In this document: positions 48,627-57,898 of the stretch, one piece after another
How the letters are laid out: every line of letters begins with the position of its first letter
How positions within the stretch are numbered: position 1 is the first letter of the stretch
Assembly: GCA_951812325.1 (NCBI GenBank)
Contig: OX638294.1
Location: 434,001-498,000, forward strand
Direction: 5' to 3'
Source of the DNA: an uncultured Thermoanaerobaculia bacterium
GTDB taxonomy: Bacteria; Acidobacteriota; Thermoanaerobaculia; Multivoradales; Multivoraceae
DNA length: 64,000 nucleotides
Translations under genes and position numbers: made by a program
Notes under the pieces: generated by a model
The model's input: only the letters and a program-made list of their open reading frames with translations
What the model was told of the DNA's origin: nothing
Databases searched by the model: none

Positions 48627-50714
48627 CTAGCGCCGGGACAACTCGCCCAGCTTGCGGCGCACGGTCTCCACGTTCTCCTCGTCGTCGATCGCCAGTGCAT
48701 GCTCATACGCCTCACGAGCTCGCCGGGTATCGCCGAGCGCGGCGTAGACATCGCCGAGATGCTCCAGGATGGTGGGATCGTCCGGCTCCAGCTGGTTCGC
48801 CCGCTCCAGGTGGCGCCGCGCCTCCTCGAACTCACCCAACCGGAACAGCGCCCAGCCCAGCGAGTCGATGTAGGCGCCGTTGTTCGGTTCGAGGGTCACG
48901 GCTCGCCGCACCAGTTCAAGCGCCTGCTCGAGGTTCTCGCCGTTGTCGGCCCACATGTAGCCCAGGTAGTTCATCGCCGTGCTGTTCTCGGGCTGGATCT
49001 CGAGCACCGCCTGGAATTGCTCGGCCGCCTCGTCGTAGCGGCGGGTCCGCTCGTACGCCTCCCCGAGCTGGAAGAAGAGACCTGCCCGAAGCATCTCCGG
49101 GTCCAGATCGAAGCCGGTCTCGGCGCCGCCGCGGATCCGGGCCAGCGCCAGCTCGATCAGGGGCGCGGATTCCGCGAACCGGCCGCGCGAGCGCCAGAAA
49201 TCGGCGATTCCGACCAGCTGCCTGACGTCTCCGGCAGCCGCAAGCCGATCGAGAACGCGAGCGGCAAGCCGGGCTTCATCGAGGTCAAGGTACAGACCGG
49301 CCTTCCTGAGAATCGCCTGCACGTCCGGCTCACCGGCCTCACCGCCGCGGAGCAGCCGCTCGGTGGCCAGGGCGTCACGGCGGAGGATGGCCATCGCGCG
49401 CCGCTTCCGGCCCGACTCGGAAAGCAGATCGGCCTGGCTCAGCAGAAGTTCCGCTGATTCACCGCGCCGCTCGACTTCGGACTCCAGTTCGGCAAGGGCC
49501 TGAGCGGTCCTGCCCAACTGCCGGAGCGCCTCGACCAGGAGACCGAGGCCGAAATCCGCGCTCTCCCGGCCCTGCTGCGTCCCCCGGTCGGCACGATCGA
49601 CCATGCCGCGGCCGATCTGGCGGATCCGCTCCCACCCGTCCGTCTCCATCAGTCGCCCGACAAGCTCTCTGAGAATCCGGGGGTCGTCCGGTTGCTCCCT
49701 CCGCAGATCCTCGAGAATGTCGATCGCCTCCGATTCCCGACCGGAAGCGCCCAGGATACGAGCTTCGAGTACCTGAGCTCCCCGGTTCCGACGAGCGACC
49801 CGCGGCAGCTCCCGCAGATGGCGGAGAGCCGCGGCCAGGTCCCCGGCGCGCTGATCCGGAGTACGCCCGACGGCCATGGCGCGCCGGTAGTACTCCTCCG
49901 CCAGCGCACCCTGGACGGGAATGCTGTCGGCCAACTCCGCGGCCAGGCCCTCCAGCATCTCGATCGCCCTGGTGTGGTTCCCCTGCCGGCTCTCGCGCCC
50001 CGCCAGCTCCAGCCGCTCCTCGGTCGAGCGCTCCGCGGCCGAACGTTCATCGAACCGCAGGATGTCCGCCTCGACCTGCCGGGCCCGCTCGTCCTCGCCG
50101 GCCTCCCTCAGCGCGCCGACCAGCATGTGCTGCAGCTGACGGTTGCCGTTGTGGTAGCTGACCAGCTCCTCGAGCACGGCCGCCGCCTCCCTGCGCTCCC
50201 CCAGCGCGGCATGAATCCGGGACAGGAGCAGCATGCCCGGGATGTCGTTCGGCGCCGACTCGCGCAGTGCGTTCAGCGCTTCCAGGGCGCGGTCCACCGC
50301 GTCCCGGTCCCGAGCGCCCTCGGAAAGCTGCATCTGGATGCGGCCGTAGCGGCGCAACACCTCGACATCGCGCGGCGCGTTGCGGTACGCGACGGCCAAG
50401 TGTCCAGCCGCATCTCCCAGGCGCTCGAGCCGAATCAGGAAGTCGGCCAGCCCAACCCTCAGAAAGGGCGCCTCGGGATCCATGTCCACGGCCCGCTCGA
50501 AGAGCTCCAGCGCCTCGTCGGTTCGGCCCGGCTCGCCGGCCAGCATGCGGGCGGCCGCGAACAGGAACGGGCCGCTGTCCGCGGCCGGATCGGCCGCCTC
50601 CTGCGCCCCGACGCCAGAGGTGACGAAGCAACCCGCAACGAGCGCCGCAACAGGCGCACGCCCATGCCAAATCCGTCGTCTCGACAACGCCTGGCCGATT
50701 TCCGGGGAATCCAT
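48627..50714 (-). CDS. Tetratricopeptide-repeat protein, predicted exported
   Basis: The 695-residue protein has a hydrophobic N-terminal segment (APVAALVAGCFVTSGVGA) and then TPR-type helix pairs throughout. The clearest are DEALELFERAVDMDPEAPFL near the start and AAEQFQAVLEIQPENSTAMN, ALELVRRAVTLEPNNGAYID, ARRHLERANQLEPDDPTILE and AREAYEHALAIDDEENVETV near the end. TPR arrays mediate protein contacts. The adjacent LolB-like gene suggests an envelope role. Confidence 0.82.
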   Translation of the reverse strand: MDSPEIGQALSRRRIWHGRAPVAALVAGCFVTSGVGAQEAADPAADSGPFLFAAARMLAGEPGRTDEALELFERAVDMDPEAPFLRVGLADFLIRLERLGDAAGHLAVAYRNAPRDVEVLRRYGRIQMQLSEGARDRDAVDRALEALNALRESAPNDIPGMLLLSRIHAALGERREAAAVLEELVSYHNGNRQLQHMLVGALREAGEDERARQVEADILRFDERSAAERSTEERLELAGRESRQGNHTRAIEMLEGLAAELADSIPVQGALAEEYYRRAMAVGRTPDQRAGDLAAALRHLRELPRVARRNRGAQVLEARILGASGRESEAIDILEDLRREQPDDPRILRELVGRLMETDGWERIRQIGRGMVDRADRGTQQGRESADFGLGLLVEALRQLGRTAQALAELESEVERRGESAELLLSQADLLSESGRKRRAMAILRRDALATERLLRGGEAGEPDVQAILRKAGLYLDLDEARLAARVLDRLAAAGDVRQLVGIADFWRSRGRFAESAPLIELALARIRGGAETGFDLDPEMLRAGLFFQLGEAYERTRRYDEAAEQFQAVLEIQPENSTAMNYLGYMWADNGENLEQALELVRRAVTLEPNNGAYIDSLGWALFRLGEFEEARRHLERANQLEPDDPTILEHLGDVYAALGDTRRAREAYEHALAIDDEENVETVRRKLGELSRR

Positions 50715-50760
50715 CGCGGCGCCAAGGTTAGCAGTCCGGAGTACGTAGCCGTGTGATGCC

Positions 50761-50790
50761 TTTACGGTTGCCGCCCGCCCGGGCTAAGAT
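50761..50790 (+). promoter_or_regulatory. Possible sigma-70-type promoter for the HU gene
   Basis: TTTACG at 50761-50766 and TAAGAT at 50785-50790 are separated by 18 bp and lie about 70 bp upstream of the HU start. The match to consensus is partial. Confidence 0.35.
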
Positions 50791-50859
50791 TCCCGATTCA
50801 CTCCCCGTCAGCGTCCGGCATTCCGCTTGCAGGCCGACGGCCCTCAGGAGGCGCTCCAC

Positions 50860-51126
50860 ATGATCAAGGCGGACATCGTGAACCGGGTCGCCGAGAATTC
50901 GGATCTTCCCCGCGTCAAGGCCGCGCGAGCGGTCAACACGATCCTCGGCGCGATGAAGGACGCCCTTGGCGACGGCAAGCGGATCGAACTCCGCGGCTTC
51001 GGCGTCTTTCAGGTTCGCGACCGCAAACGCGGCGTGGGGCGCAATCCGAAGACCGGGGTCGAGGTCACGATCGCCCCCGGCAAGACGGTCCGCTTCAAAC
51101 CGGGCAAGGAACTCAAGAACCTCTAG
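50860..51126 (+). CDS. HU/IHF-family DNA-binding protein
   Basis: The 88-residue histone-like protein has the HU fold: the helical N-terminus (KADIVNRVAENSDLPRVKAA), the GKRIELRGFGVFQVRDRKRG strand region, and the beta-arm GRNPKTGVEVTIAPGKTVRFKPGK, which bends DNA. An AGGAGG at 50845-50850 supports the ATG at 50860. A TTG at 50827 opens the frame earlier but is unlikely. The RNPKTG arm fits both HU and IHF. Confidence 0.94.
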   Translation: MIKADIVNRVAENSDLPRVKAARAVNTILGAMKDALGDGKRIELRGFGVFQVRDRKRGVGRNPKTGVEVTIAPGKTVRFKPGKELKNL

Positions 51127-51167
51127 CAGCCGGTGACGGGAGTCACGCCGCTCCGGAGCGTGGAGAG

Positions 51168-51608
51168 CTACTGGAAGTCCAGCACGAAGGTCACCGGACC
51201 CTCGTTCACCAGATGAACCCGCATCCGGGCGCCGAAGCGGCCGACTTCAACGACCAGTCCCGCCTCTTCCAGCTGCCGGCGGAGGTCGGCCAGCAGCGGC
51301 TCCGCGACCTCCGGACGCGCCGCCCGGTCGAAGGAAGGACGTCGCCCTTTTCGTGTCGAGGCCGCCAGCGTGAACTGCGAGACCAGAAGGACCGCGCCGC
51401 CAGCCTGACGCACGTCGTGATTCATCCTTCCCCGCGCGTCCTCGAAGAGCCGGAGACGGGGCAACCTGGACGCCGCGGCCGCCACCTGGTTCTCGCCGTC
51501 GCCGACCTCGACTCCCGCCAGCACGAGCAGACCGCCGTCGATCCGACCGACGACCGCGCCATCGACCGTCACCGATGCCGAGCTGACCCGCTGCACGACG
51601 AGGCGCAC
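51168..51608 (-). CDS. dtd: D-aminoacyl-tRNA deacylase
   Basis: The 146-residue enzyme removes D-amino acids and glycine mischarged on tRNA. It has VVQRVSSASVTVDG at the start, the VSQFTLAAST motif with the catalytic threonine, GRRPSFDRAA, and the C-terminal VNEGPVTFVLD, which reads NEGPVT in place of the usual NxGPVT. GTG at 51608 gives the usual N-terminus, and GTG at 51614 is two codons earlier. It diverges from ssb. Confidence 0.92.
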   Translation of the reverse strand: MRLVVQRVSSASVTVDGAVVGRIDGGLLVLAGVEVGDGENQVAAAASRLPRLRLFEDARGRMNHDVRQAGGAVLLVSQFTLAASTRKGRRPSFDRAARPEVAEPLLADLRRQLEEAGLVVEVGRFGARMRVHLVNEGPVTFVLDFQ

Positions 51609-51798
51609 CGCCACACGATAGCGGCCGTGGCCGACGACCCCAGCGGTTACGATCGAGCCTCGGGTCGGGCGACGTCCCGGACCCGGGTTCCGTACAACAG
51701 GGCGAAGACGCGACTCCGGCCGTGTCGCGGCCAGCCATCTGCCGAAGACCAACCGACACGCACCCTCCCGAACCACCAGAAAGGACGATCCTCCCTCC

Positions 51799-52272
51799 AT
51801 GCTGAACCAAGTGATCCTGATCGGCCACCTCGGCCGCGACCCGGAGCTCCGCACCACCCAATCCGGCCAGACCGTCGCCAACTTCAGTGTCGCCACGAAC
51901 CGGCGCTGGTCCGACCGTGACGGCAACCGCAAGGAAGAGACCGAGTGGCACTACGTCGTCTGCTGGGGCCGCCAGGCCGAAGTCGCCGGCCAGTACCTGA
52001 CTCGAGGCAAACTCGTGTCGGTCGAGGGTCGGCTGCAGACCCGCTCCTGGGACGACCAGCAGTCCGGCCAGAAGCGCTATCGCACCGAGATCATCTGTCG
52101 CAACTTCCAGATGCTCGGAGGCCGCGGCGACACCGGCGGCCAGTCCGGCGCCGGCGGACAGCCCGGCTATGGGCGAAGTCAGGCGGCTCCCACCCAGTCC
52201 GCTCCCGCCCAGTCCGCCCCCCGGGACCCCGGCTTCGACCCCGCCGGCGCCGACGACGACATCCCCTTCTGA
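51799..52272 (+). CDS. ssb: Single-stranded DNA-binding protein
   Basis: The 157-residue protein has the SSB OB-fold ([64 protein letters not shown]). A Gly/Gln/Ser/Ala/Pro-rich linker follows, and the acidic tip DDDIPF, which recruits replication and repair proteins. A purine-rich GAAAGGA sequence lies about 10 nt upstream of the ATG. The same DDDIPF ends ZorA at 28981. Confidence 0.97.
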   Translation: MLNQVILIGHLGRDPELRTTQSGQTVANFSVATNRRWSDRDGNRKEETEWHYVVCWGRQAEVAGQYLTRGKLVSVEGRLQTRSWDDQQSGQKRYRTEIICRNFQMLGGRGDTGGQSGAGGQPGYGRSQAAPTQSAPAQSAPRDPGFDPAGADDDIPF

Positions 52273-52275
52273 GGC

Positions 52276-52340
52276 CCCAGGTCCCGGACTCCCGCCGGGT
52301 CCTGGGCTCCCGCCGGGACCTGGGCTCCCGCGGGATCTAG
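52276..52340. terminator. Inverted and tandem repeats between convergent ssb and mutS
   Basis: CCCAGGTCCCGG (52276-52287) and CCGGGACCTGGG (52313-52324) form a perfect 12-bp inverted repeat. The same stretch holds about three tandem units of 18, 18 and 17 bp (52286-52303, 52304-52321, 52322-52338), each containing CTCCCGC followed by a GGG-rich part. It fills the gap between two gene ends, so a bidirectional terminator is the simplest reading. There is no T run, so it would not be a classic intrinsic terminator. Confidence 0.45.
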
Positions 52341-55006
52341 GCTCTTGAGGACCGCTTGATCCGGGGCGGTTTCGCGCCGGACCTGAGCCGGTCCTGAAGG
52401 GTCTGCACCAGGTTCAGGGCCGCGACGGGCGTCAGCTCGTTCACGTCGACCGCCTTCAGCGCCTCCACCACCGCTTCGTCTTCGCCGCCCCAGAGAGCGA
52501 GCTGGTCGGGACCCCGATCAGGCGGCGCGCCGGCCGCGCCCTGGGCGACCCGGGGCTTGCCGGAGAAGCTGTACTGCTGCGCCTCGACGTTGGCCAGAAC
52601 GGCCGCGGCGCGCTCGACGACTTCGGCCGGGACTCCGGCCAGGCGCGCGACGTGCAGTCCGTAGGACTTGTCCGCGCGACCGGCAGCGACCCGATGGAGG
52701 AACAGAATCTGATCCCGCCACTCCTTGACCGCCATTCTCCGATTCGCCACGCGCGCCAGCGTGGCCGGCAGCCCGGTCAACTCGTGGTAGTGGGTGGCAA
52801 AGAGCGCCAGGCACCGGTTGTGCTCGTGCAGACGTTCGATGATCGCCCAGGCCAGGGACAACCCGTCGTAGGTCGACGTGCCGCGACCGACTTCGTCGAG
52901 CACCACCAGGCTGTTTCGCGTCGCATGACGCAGGATGTTCGCGGTCTCCACCATCTCGACCATGAACGTGGACTCACCCCGAGCCAGATCGTCACTGGCG
53001 CCGACCCGCGTGAAGACACGGTCGACGAGACCGATCTCGGCACTCTCCGCGGGCACGAAGCTGCCGGCGTGGGCCATGAGCACGATCAGCGCCACCTGCC
53101 TCAGGTAGGTCGACTTGCCGCCCATGTTGGGCCCCGTGAGCAGGACGATCTGCTCCTTCTCGCGGTTCAGCGCGACATCGTTCGGAACGAAGCCCGAGGC
53201 GCCCCGCACCGCCGCCGCCGACCGTTCAACGACCGGATGCCGCCCCTCGCGAATCTCGATCCGCCCCCCGGACGCCCGCATGCGCGGCCGCACATAGTCA
53301 TGGCGCCCCGCGGTCTCGGCCAGAGCCACGAGACAGTCGATCTCCGCCAGCGCGCCGGCCAGTTCCAGGAGCCGCGGAGCCTGCTCCGCAGCTTCCATGC
53401 GCAGCTTCTCGAACAACTCCTGTTCCAGCGCGAGTTGCCCGCTCTCGGCGCCGAGGATCTGCTGTTCCAGCGTCTTCAGTTCGTCGGTCGCGTAGCGCTC
53501 GGCATTGGTCAGCGTCTGACGACGAACATAGTGATCGGGAACACGATCCTGCTGCGTCTTGCGCACCTCGACGTAGTAGCCGAAGACGCGGTTGTAGCCG
53601 ACCTTGAGCGTCGCGATGCCTGTCGCGTCGCGTTCCCGGGCTTCGAGCGCGGCGATATGCCCCTTGCCGTCCCGCGCCAGCGAACGGAGCCGGTCGAGCT
53701 CGGCGTCGACTCCCTCGGCAATCACGCCGCCCTCGGTCAGGGCGCCGGGCGTTTCCGCCAGCACCGCGTCGAGCCTCGACAGGAGTCCGGTCAACGGACT
53801 CGTCGCGGCCAGGCTCTCCAGACGTTCCGCCTGAAGCCCATGAATACCCTTCAACACGGAGGGAGCCTCGCGCAGGGTGTCCCGCAGGGCGCCCGCCTCC
53901 CGCGGCGTGATCCGCCCGAGCACCGTTCGCGAGGTCAGCCGCTCCAGATCCGCGATCCTCTTCAGCCGCGAGCGGAGCGCTTCACGCCGGGCGATCTGCG
54001 AGAGCAGCGCCGCCACCGCGTCGTGGCGCTGGCGAAGCGCCTCCAGATCACACAGCGGACGACCCAACCAGCGCCGCAGCATGCGCGCCCCGGGACCGGT
54101 GAGGGTCAGGTCCAGCACGTCGACCAGGGTCCGGCCGGCCTGATGCTGGAGGTGGCGGAAGACCTCCAGGTTGCGCAACGTCGTCTCGTCAAGCACCACG
54201 CACCGATCGTCCTGCTGTACCTCGACGGCAACGACATGGTCGATACCGGATCGGGCTGCGCGGCGGGCATAGTCCAGGACGAGGGCCGCCGCGATCACGG
54301 CGGCTTCCCCCTCCACGAGACCGAAGCCGCGCAGATTCTCAACGCCGAACTGCCGCCTCAACAGGCGCTCGGCGGACGCCGGCCGGGGAGTCCCGGCCTC
54401 GTCCACCTCGGTGTGCGGCGTGGGGGCCCGGCCGATCCATGCCGCCACATGGCCATCCGGATCTCCACCGCCGACCTTGAAGTCGGCGGCACAAGTGAGG
54501 ATTTCCCGCGGCGCCAGCCGTTCCAGATCCTCGACCGCATCCACCGCATCCGGCCAGCGCCGCACGAAGAACTCGCCGGTCGAGACATCGAGGAACGCGC
54601 CCGCCCCGGACTCGCCCTCGAAACGGACTCCGGCGAGGTAGTTCGGACGGACCTGATCAAGCATTTCGAGGTCGCTGACCGTGCCCGGCGTGACCACCCG
54701 CGTGACCTCACGGCGGACCAGACCACGGGCCTGCGCCGGCTCCTCCACCTGGTCGCAGACCGCGATCTTGTAGCCGGCATCCAGCAACCGGCCGATGTAG
54801 GCGTCGGCCGCATGGTGGGGAACGCCGCACATGGGCGCCTCGCTGGGCGTCCCCTTCTGGCGCGCGGTCAGGGCGACATCGAGCACCGGCGCCGCGGTCA
54901 CCGCGTCCTCGAAGAACATCTCGAAGAAATCGCCCATCCGATAGAGGAGGATGGCGTCGGGATGCTCCGCCTTCACCGTCAGGTAGTGCCGCAGCATCGG
55001 CGTCAT
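52337..55006 (-). CDS. mutS: DNA mismatch repair protein MutS
   Basis: The 889-residue protein has the mismatch-binding domain with the Phe-x-Glu motif in GDFFEMFFEDA, the connector, lever and clamp regions (VGYNRVFGYYVEVRKT), and the ATPase: Walker A LLTGPNMGGKSTYLRQ, TRVGASDDLARGESTFMVEM, Walker B LVVLDEVGRGTSTYDG, and FATHYHEL. The ATG at 55006 is closest to the conserved start TPMLRHYLTVKAEHPDA. A GTG at 55093 would add 29 residues. It converges with ssb and diverges from tsaB. Confidence 0.95.
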   Translation of the reverse strand: MTPMLRHYLTVKAEHPDAILLYRMGDFFEMFFEDAVTAAPVLDVALTARQKGTPSEAPMCGVPHHAADAYIGRLLDAGYKIAVCDQVEEPAQARGLVRREVTRVVTPGTVSDLEMLDQVRPNYLAGVRFEGESGAGAFLDVSTGEFFVRRWPDAVDAVEDLERLAPREILTCAADFKVGGGDPDGHVAAWIGRAPTPHTEVDEAGTPRPASAERLLRRQFGVENLRGFGLVEGEAAVIAAALVLDYARRAARSGIDHVVAVEVQQDDRCVVLDETTLRNLEVFRHLQHQAGRTLVDVLDLTLTGPGARMLRRWLGRPLCDLEALRQRHDAVAALLSQIARREALRSRLKRIADLERLTSRTVLGRITPREAGALRDTLREAPSVLKGIHGLQAERLESLAATSPLTGLLSRLDAVLAETPGALTEGGVIAEGVDAELDRLRSLARDGKGHIAALEARERDATGIATLKVGYNRVFGYYVEVRKTQQDRVPDHYVRRQTLTNAERYATDELKTLEQQILGAESGQLALEQELFEKLRMEAAEQAPRLLELAGALAEIDCLVALAETAGRHDYVRPRMRASGGRIEIREGRHPVVERSAAAVRGASGFVPNDVALNREKEQIVLLTGPNMGGKSTYLRQVALIVLMAHAGSFVPAESAEIGLVDRVFTRVGASDDLARGESTFMVEMVETANILRHATRNSLVVLDEVGRGTSTYDGLSLAWAIIERLHEHNRCLALFATHYHELTGLPATLARVANRRMAVKEWRDQILFLHRVAAGRADKSYGLHVARLAGVPAEVVERAAAVLANVEAQQYSFSGKPRVAQGAAGAPPDRGPDQLALWGGEDEAVVEALKAVDVNELTPVAALNLVQTLQDRLRSGAKPPRIKRSSRA

Positions 55007-55119
55007 CGCCGCGAGTTTCCGCGCCGCCTCTCGCGATTCGGCGCCAGACGCCCGCGAATCCTCCGCGTCTTCGGCGGTGCTTGATCTAACCACGGGAGGC
55101 GGCCAGTATATTGACCGGC

Positions 55120-55806
55120 ATGGCGCCGTTGCTCGCACTCGACACCGGCTCCGCGATCGTCAGCGTGGCGGTCGGCGAGCCGGACCGCTTCGATGTCCTC
55201 TCCGCGCCCCAGGGCCGCTCGTCGCGCGAGCTGATCGCGATGATCGACGAGCTCCTGACCCGCGCCGGCATCGAGCCGCGGGACCTCTCGGGAATCGGCG
55301 CCGCTCGCGGCCCGGGCAGTTTCACCGGCCTGCGCGTGGGGCTTGCGACCGCACTCGGGCTTCACCAGGCGTCCGGCATCAGAGCCGGCGCCGTGTCGAC
55401 GTTCGAGATCCTGGCCGCCCACTACTTTCGGCACGCAGACGACGACGCCACCGAGGTGGTGGCCGTGATCGACGCTCTCCGTGAACGCTGGTACGCGCAG
55501 CCCGTGCGACGGGACGGAAACGGCAGGGTTCGCGTCGCCGGGCCGCCGGCAATCAGGGATCGAGCCGACCTCGTCCACGGCCATCTGCCGCTGGTCGGGC
55601 ACGGCGTGTCCCGGCTTCCCGCCCCGGCCGGCGCGAAGGAAGCGTCCGAGCTCGCGCCGACCCTGCTCCAGCTCGTCGCGGACGGCGCCCTGAGGCTGGA
55701 AGCCGGCACTCTGACCGAGCCGCTCTACCTGCGCGCGCCCGCAACCAGCCCGCCGGCTCGCCCGCCCGGCGGGCCGAGGAAGCCGGCGACAGGTTCGCGG
55801 AGCTAG
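55120..55806 (+). CDS. tsaB: tRNA threonylcarbamoyladenosine biosynthesis protein TsaB
   Basis: The 228-residue protein has the inactive ASKHA fold of TsaB: LLALDTGSAIVSVAVG, the SRELIAMIDELL helix, and the signature GARGPGSFTGLRVGLA-like segment (IGAARGPGSFTGLRVG) followed by ALGLHQASGI. TsaB scaffolds TsaD in making the t6A base at position 37 of ANN-decoding tRNAs. The last 25 residues are Pro/Ala-rich. No acetyltransferase (rimI) gene follows, although that pairing is common. Confidence 0.92.
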   Translation: MAPLLALDTGSAIVSVAVGEPDRFDVLSAPQGRSSRELIAMIDELLTRAGIEPRDLSGIGAARGPGSFTGLRVGLATALGLHQASGIRAGAVSTFEILAAHYFRHADDDATEVVAVIDALRERWYAQPVRRDGNGRVRVAGPPAIRDRADLVHGHLPLVGHGVSRLPAPAGAKEASELAPTLLQLVADGALRLEAGTLTEPLYLRAPATSPPARPPGGPRKPATGSRS

Positions 55807-56010
55807 CCGGCTGGCCGCCAACGTCCCTGCCCACGTCCCGGATGGATTCCTGGCGGTTCAGATCCGGTCTCCCGGTGTCGCGGGAGAACCCGGCCCATCG
55901 CGCCCCGCGGGAGCGCCGATCGGGGGCGGCGGCCGGACCGTTTCGGCCTGCTAGGCTGTTCGCCGGAATCGTCGAACTCCGGAACAACCAGGAAGGGAGG
56001 CGCGTAGCGA

Positions 56011-56238
56011 ATGAGCGATGACGCAGTCAAGGAAGAACTTCTGGCTCAGGAGGGTGAGTTCCGCAAGCTCTACGAGGAACACCAGGCATGTGAGAGCCAG
56101 CTCGAAGAGCTGATCGGCCGTCCCGTCCCGTCACCGGTCGACCACTCCGAGGCCAAGCGCATCAAACTCCACAAGCTCGCCCTCAAGGACCGCATGGAAT
56201 CGATCATCCGGTCCCACGCTCTTCAGGCCGCCAGGTAG
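56011..56238 (+). CDS. YdcH-family (DUF465) small protein
   Basis: The 75-residue protein is a single helical hairpin: EFRKLYEEHQACESQLEELI, then SEAKRIKLHKLALKDRMESI. LKDRMESII is the mark of the YdcH/DUF465 family. The function is unknown. A GGAAGGGAGG sequence lies 10-20 nt upstream of the ATG. It precedes the phospholipid genes by 70 bp. Confidence 0.85.
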   Translation: MSDDAVKEELLAQEGEFRKLYEEHQACESQLEELIGRPVPSPVDHSEAKRIKLHKLALKDRMESIIRSHALQAAR

Positions 56239-56308
56239 CAGCCGGGCTGCAGCCCCTTCCACCGTTTCACCCCCGACGGAGGAGTGACGTCGGGGCGGAC
56301 CTGAACGG

Positions 56309-57055
56309 ATGAGATTCGCACGGGAAGCCTGGCCCTTCGTGGTGCCTTTCCTGGCCGCTGCCGGCTTGTTCTGGCTGGTCGGGATTCTTCCGGCTGCGAT
56401 CGCGATGACAGTGCTCGGCCTCCTGGTTCTTCTCTTCTTCCGCGACCCGAAGCGGAGCTACGACGGCCCGCCCGATGTCGTCCTCGCGCCCGCCGAGGGC
56501 ACGGTGACCGCGGTTGAGGTGATCACGGACAGCGCTCTCGGAGATCGGGCGTGGCGTCGCATCTCGATCTTTCTGTCGGTGTTCAACGTGCATACCCAGA
56601 AGACGCCCGTCGATGGTGTGGTGATCGGCAGCATCGCGACCTCGGGCAAGAGGCTGCCGGCGTACCGCAAGGAAGCGGGCGACGTGAACGAGAACCACCT
56701 GACGCTGCTCCGGTGCAGCCCGCGGTCCGGCAGCTACCAGTTCGAACGCGCACCGGCCGGCGGCGCCCAGGGCGATCTGATCGCAGTGCGCCAGATCGCC
56801 GGACTCATCGCGCGGCGCGTCGTCTCACGCCTGCAGGCCGGTCAACGAGTCATGCAGGGGGAACCCCTGGGCCTGATCAAGTTCGGTTCCAGGGTCGACG
56901 TGTTCGTGCCGATGTCCTACGACCCGCTGGTGGAGAAAGGACAGCGCGTGATCTCCGGTGAGACTCCGATCGCCATGCCCACCGATCCGTCGACGCCGCC
57001 GCCCGGCGACTTCCCCGTCAGGAAACCCTCGGCTCCTCCCGCCGGCGCCCGATGA
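56309..57055 (+). CDS. psd: Phosphatidylserine decarboxylase family protein
   Basis: The 248-residue protein has two N-terminal hydrophobic segments and the short-form decarboxylase domain: VVLAPAEGTVTAVE, FLSVFNVHTQKTPVDG, NENHL, IAGLIARRVV, and the self-cleavage region GLIKFGSRVDVF. There the Gly-Ser bond yields the pyruvoyl group. It makes phosphatidylethanolamine from phosphatidylserine. The adjacent pssA, overlapping by 4 bp, supplies the substrate. Confidence 0.93.
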   Translation: MRFAREAWPFVVPFLAAAGLFWLVGILPAAIAMTVLGLLVLLFFRDPKRSYDGPPDVVLAPAEGTVTAVEVITDSALGDRAWRRISIFLSVFNVHTQKTPVDGVVIGSIATSGKRLPAYRKEAGDVNENHLTLLRCSPRSGSYQFERAPAGGAQGDLIAVRQIAGLIARRVVSRLQAGQRVMQGEPLGLIKFGSRVDVFVPMSYDPLVEKGQRVISGETPIAMPTDPSTPPPGDFPVRKPSAPPAGAR

Positions 57056-57834
57056 CCTGGAAGCGCACCGGAAGGCCCCGCAGACCCCTGCGCGCGGGGG
57101 CCTACCTCATTCCCAGCCTGTTCACGACAGCGAACATGCTGCTCGGCTTCTACGCCTTGTTGGCCGGGCTGGAAGGACAGTTCCGGGCCGCGATCCTGAT
57201 GATCTTCGCGGCCGCCGTGCTCGACACCCTGGACGGGCGGATTGCCCGGCTCACCGCTACCGAAAGTCCCTTCGGTCGTGAGTACGACTCACTCGCCGAC
57301 CTCGTCTCCTTCGGACTGGCGCCCGCACTGCTCTGCTACCTCTGGGGCCTGCACGAGCTCGGCCGCGCCGGTTTCGCGGCGCCGGCCGTCTATCTGCTCT
57401 GCAGCGCCGCCCGTCTCGCCCGTTTCAACGTCAGTCGGCGTACCAGCGATCCGGCGTACTTCGTCGGTCTGCCGGCGCCCGCGGCGGCGGGTGCGGTCGG
57501 CTCGATCCTGTTCTTCGTCGATACGCGGGGCGACTCCCGCCTGCTTCAGCTCGCGGTGCTCGGCGCCCTGGTCCTCGTCGGCCTGCTCTCGGTGTCCACC
57601 TTCCGCTACCTGAGCTTCAAGGAGATCGACTTCCGGCGCCGCAGGGGCTTCCGCGTCGTCGTGGTCATCGCCGCGATCACGGTCCTCGCCCTGATCCACA
57701 TCGGTCTCTTCTTCCTCGTGGGGGCCGCGAGCTACGCACTTTCCGGACCGACGGCCTGGCTGGGAAGAAGGCTGCGCCGACGAGGCCGGACCGGTCGCAC
57801 CGAGGCCGAGGCGGCAACCGACCCCGGCGCCTGA
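57052..57834 (+). CDS. pssA: CDP-diacylglycerol-serine O-phosphatidyltransferase
   Basis: The 260-residue integral membrane enzyme has the CDP-alcohol phosphotransferase signature from [19 protein letters not shown] to [13 protein letters not shown], with the four metal-binding aspartates. About seven or eight membrane helices are visible, and the tail is basic. [19 protein letters not shown] is typical of PssA. Its ATG overlaps the psd stop. Confidence 0.94.
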   Translation: MTWKRTGRPRRPLRAGAYLIPSLFTTANMLLGFYALLAGLEGQFRAAILMIFAAAVLDTLDGRIARLTATESPFGREYDSLADLVSFGLAPALLCYLWGLHELGRAGFAAPAVYLLCSAARLARFNVSRRTSDPAYFVGLPAPAAAGAVGSILFFVDTRGDSRLLQLAVLGALVLVGLLSVSTFRYLSFKEIDFRRRRGFRVVVVIAAITVLALIHIGLFFLVGAASYALSGPTAWLGRRLRRRGRTGRTEAEAATDPGA

Positions 57835-57898
57835 CGCGGCGGAAACTCCCGAGAGACGGCACACCGGTTCAGCCGCCCGCTGCTACTCTCCGCGGCCC

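Noticed and set aside
55807-56010. Gene between tsaB and the YdcH-like gene
   Set aside because: Only short out-of-frame ORFs without motifs occur here.
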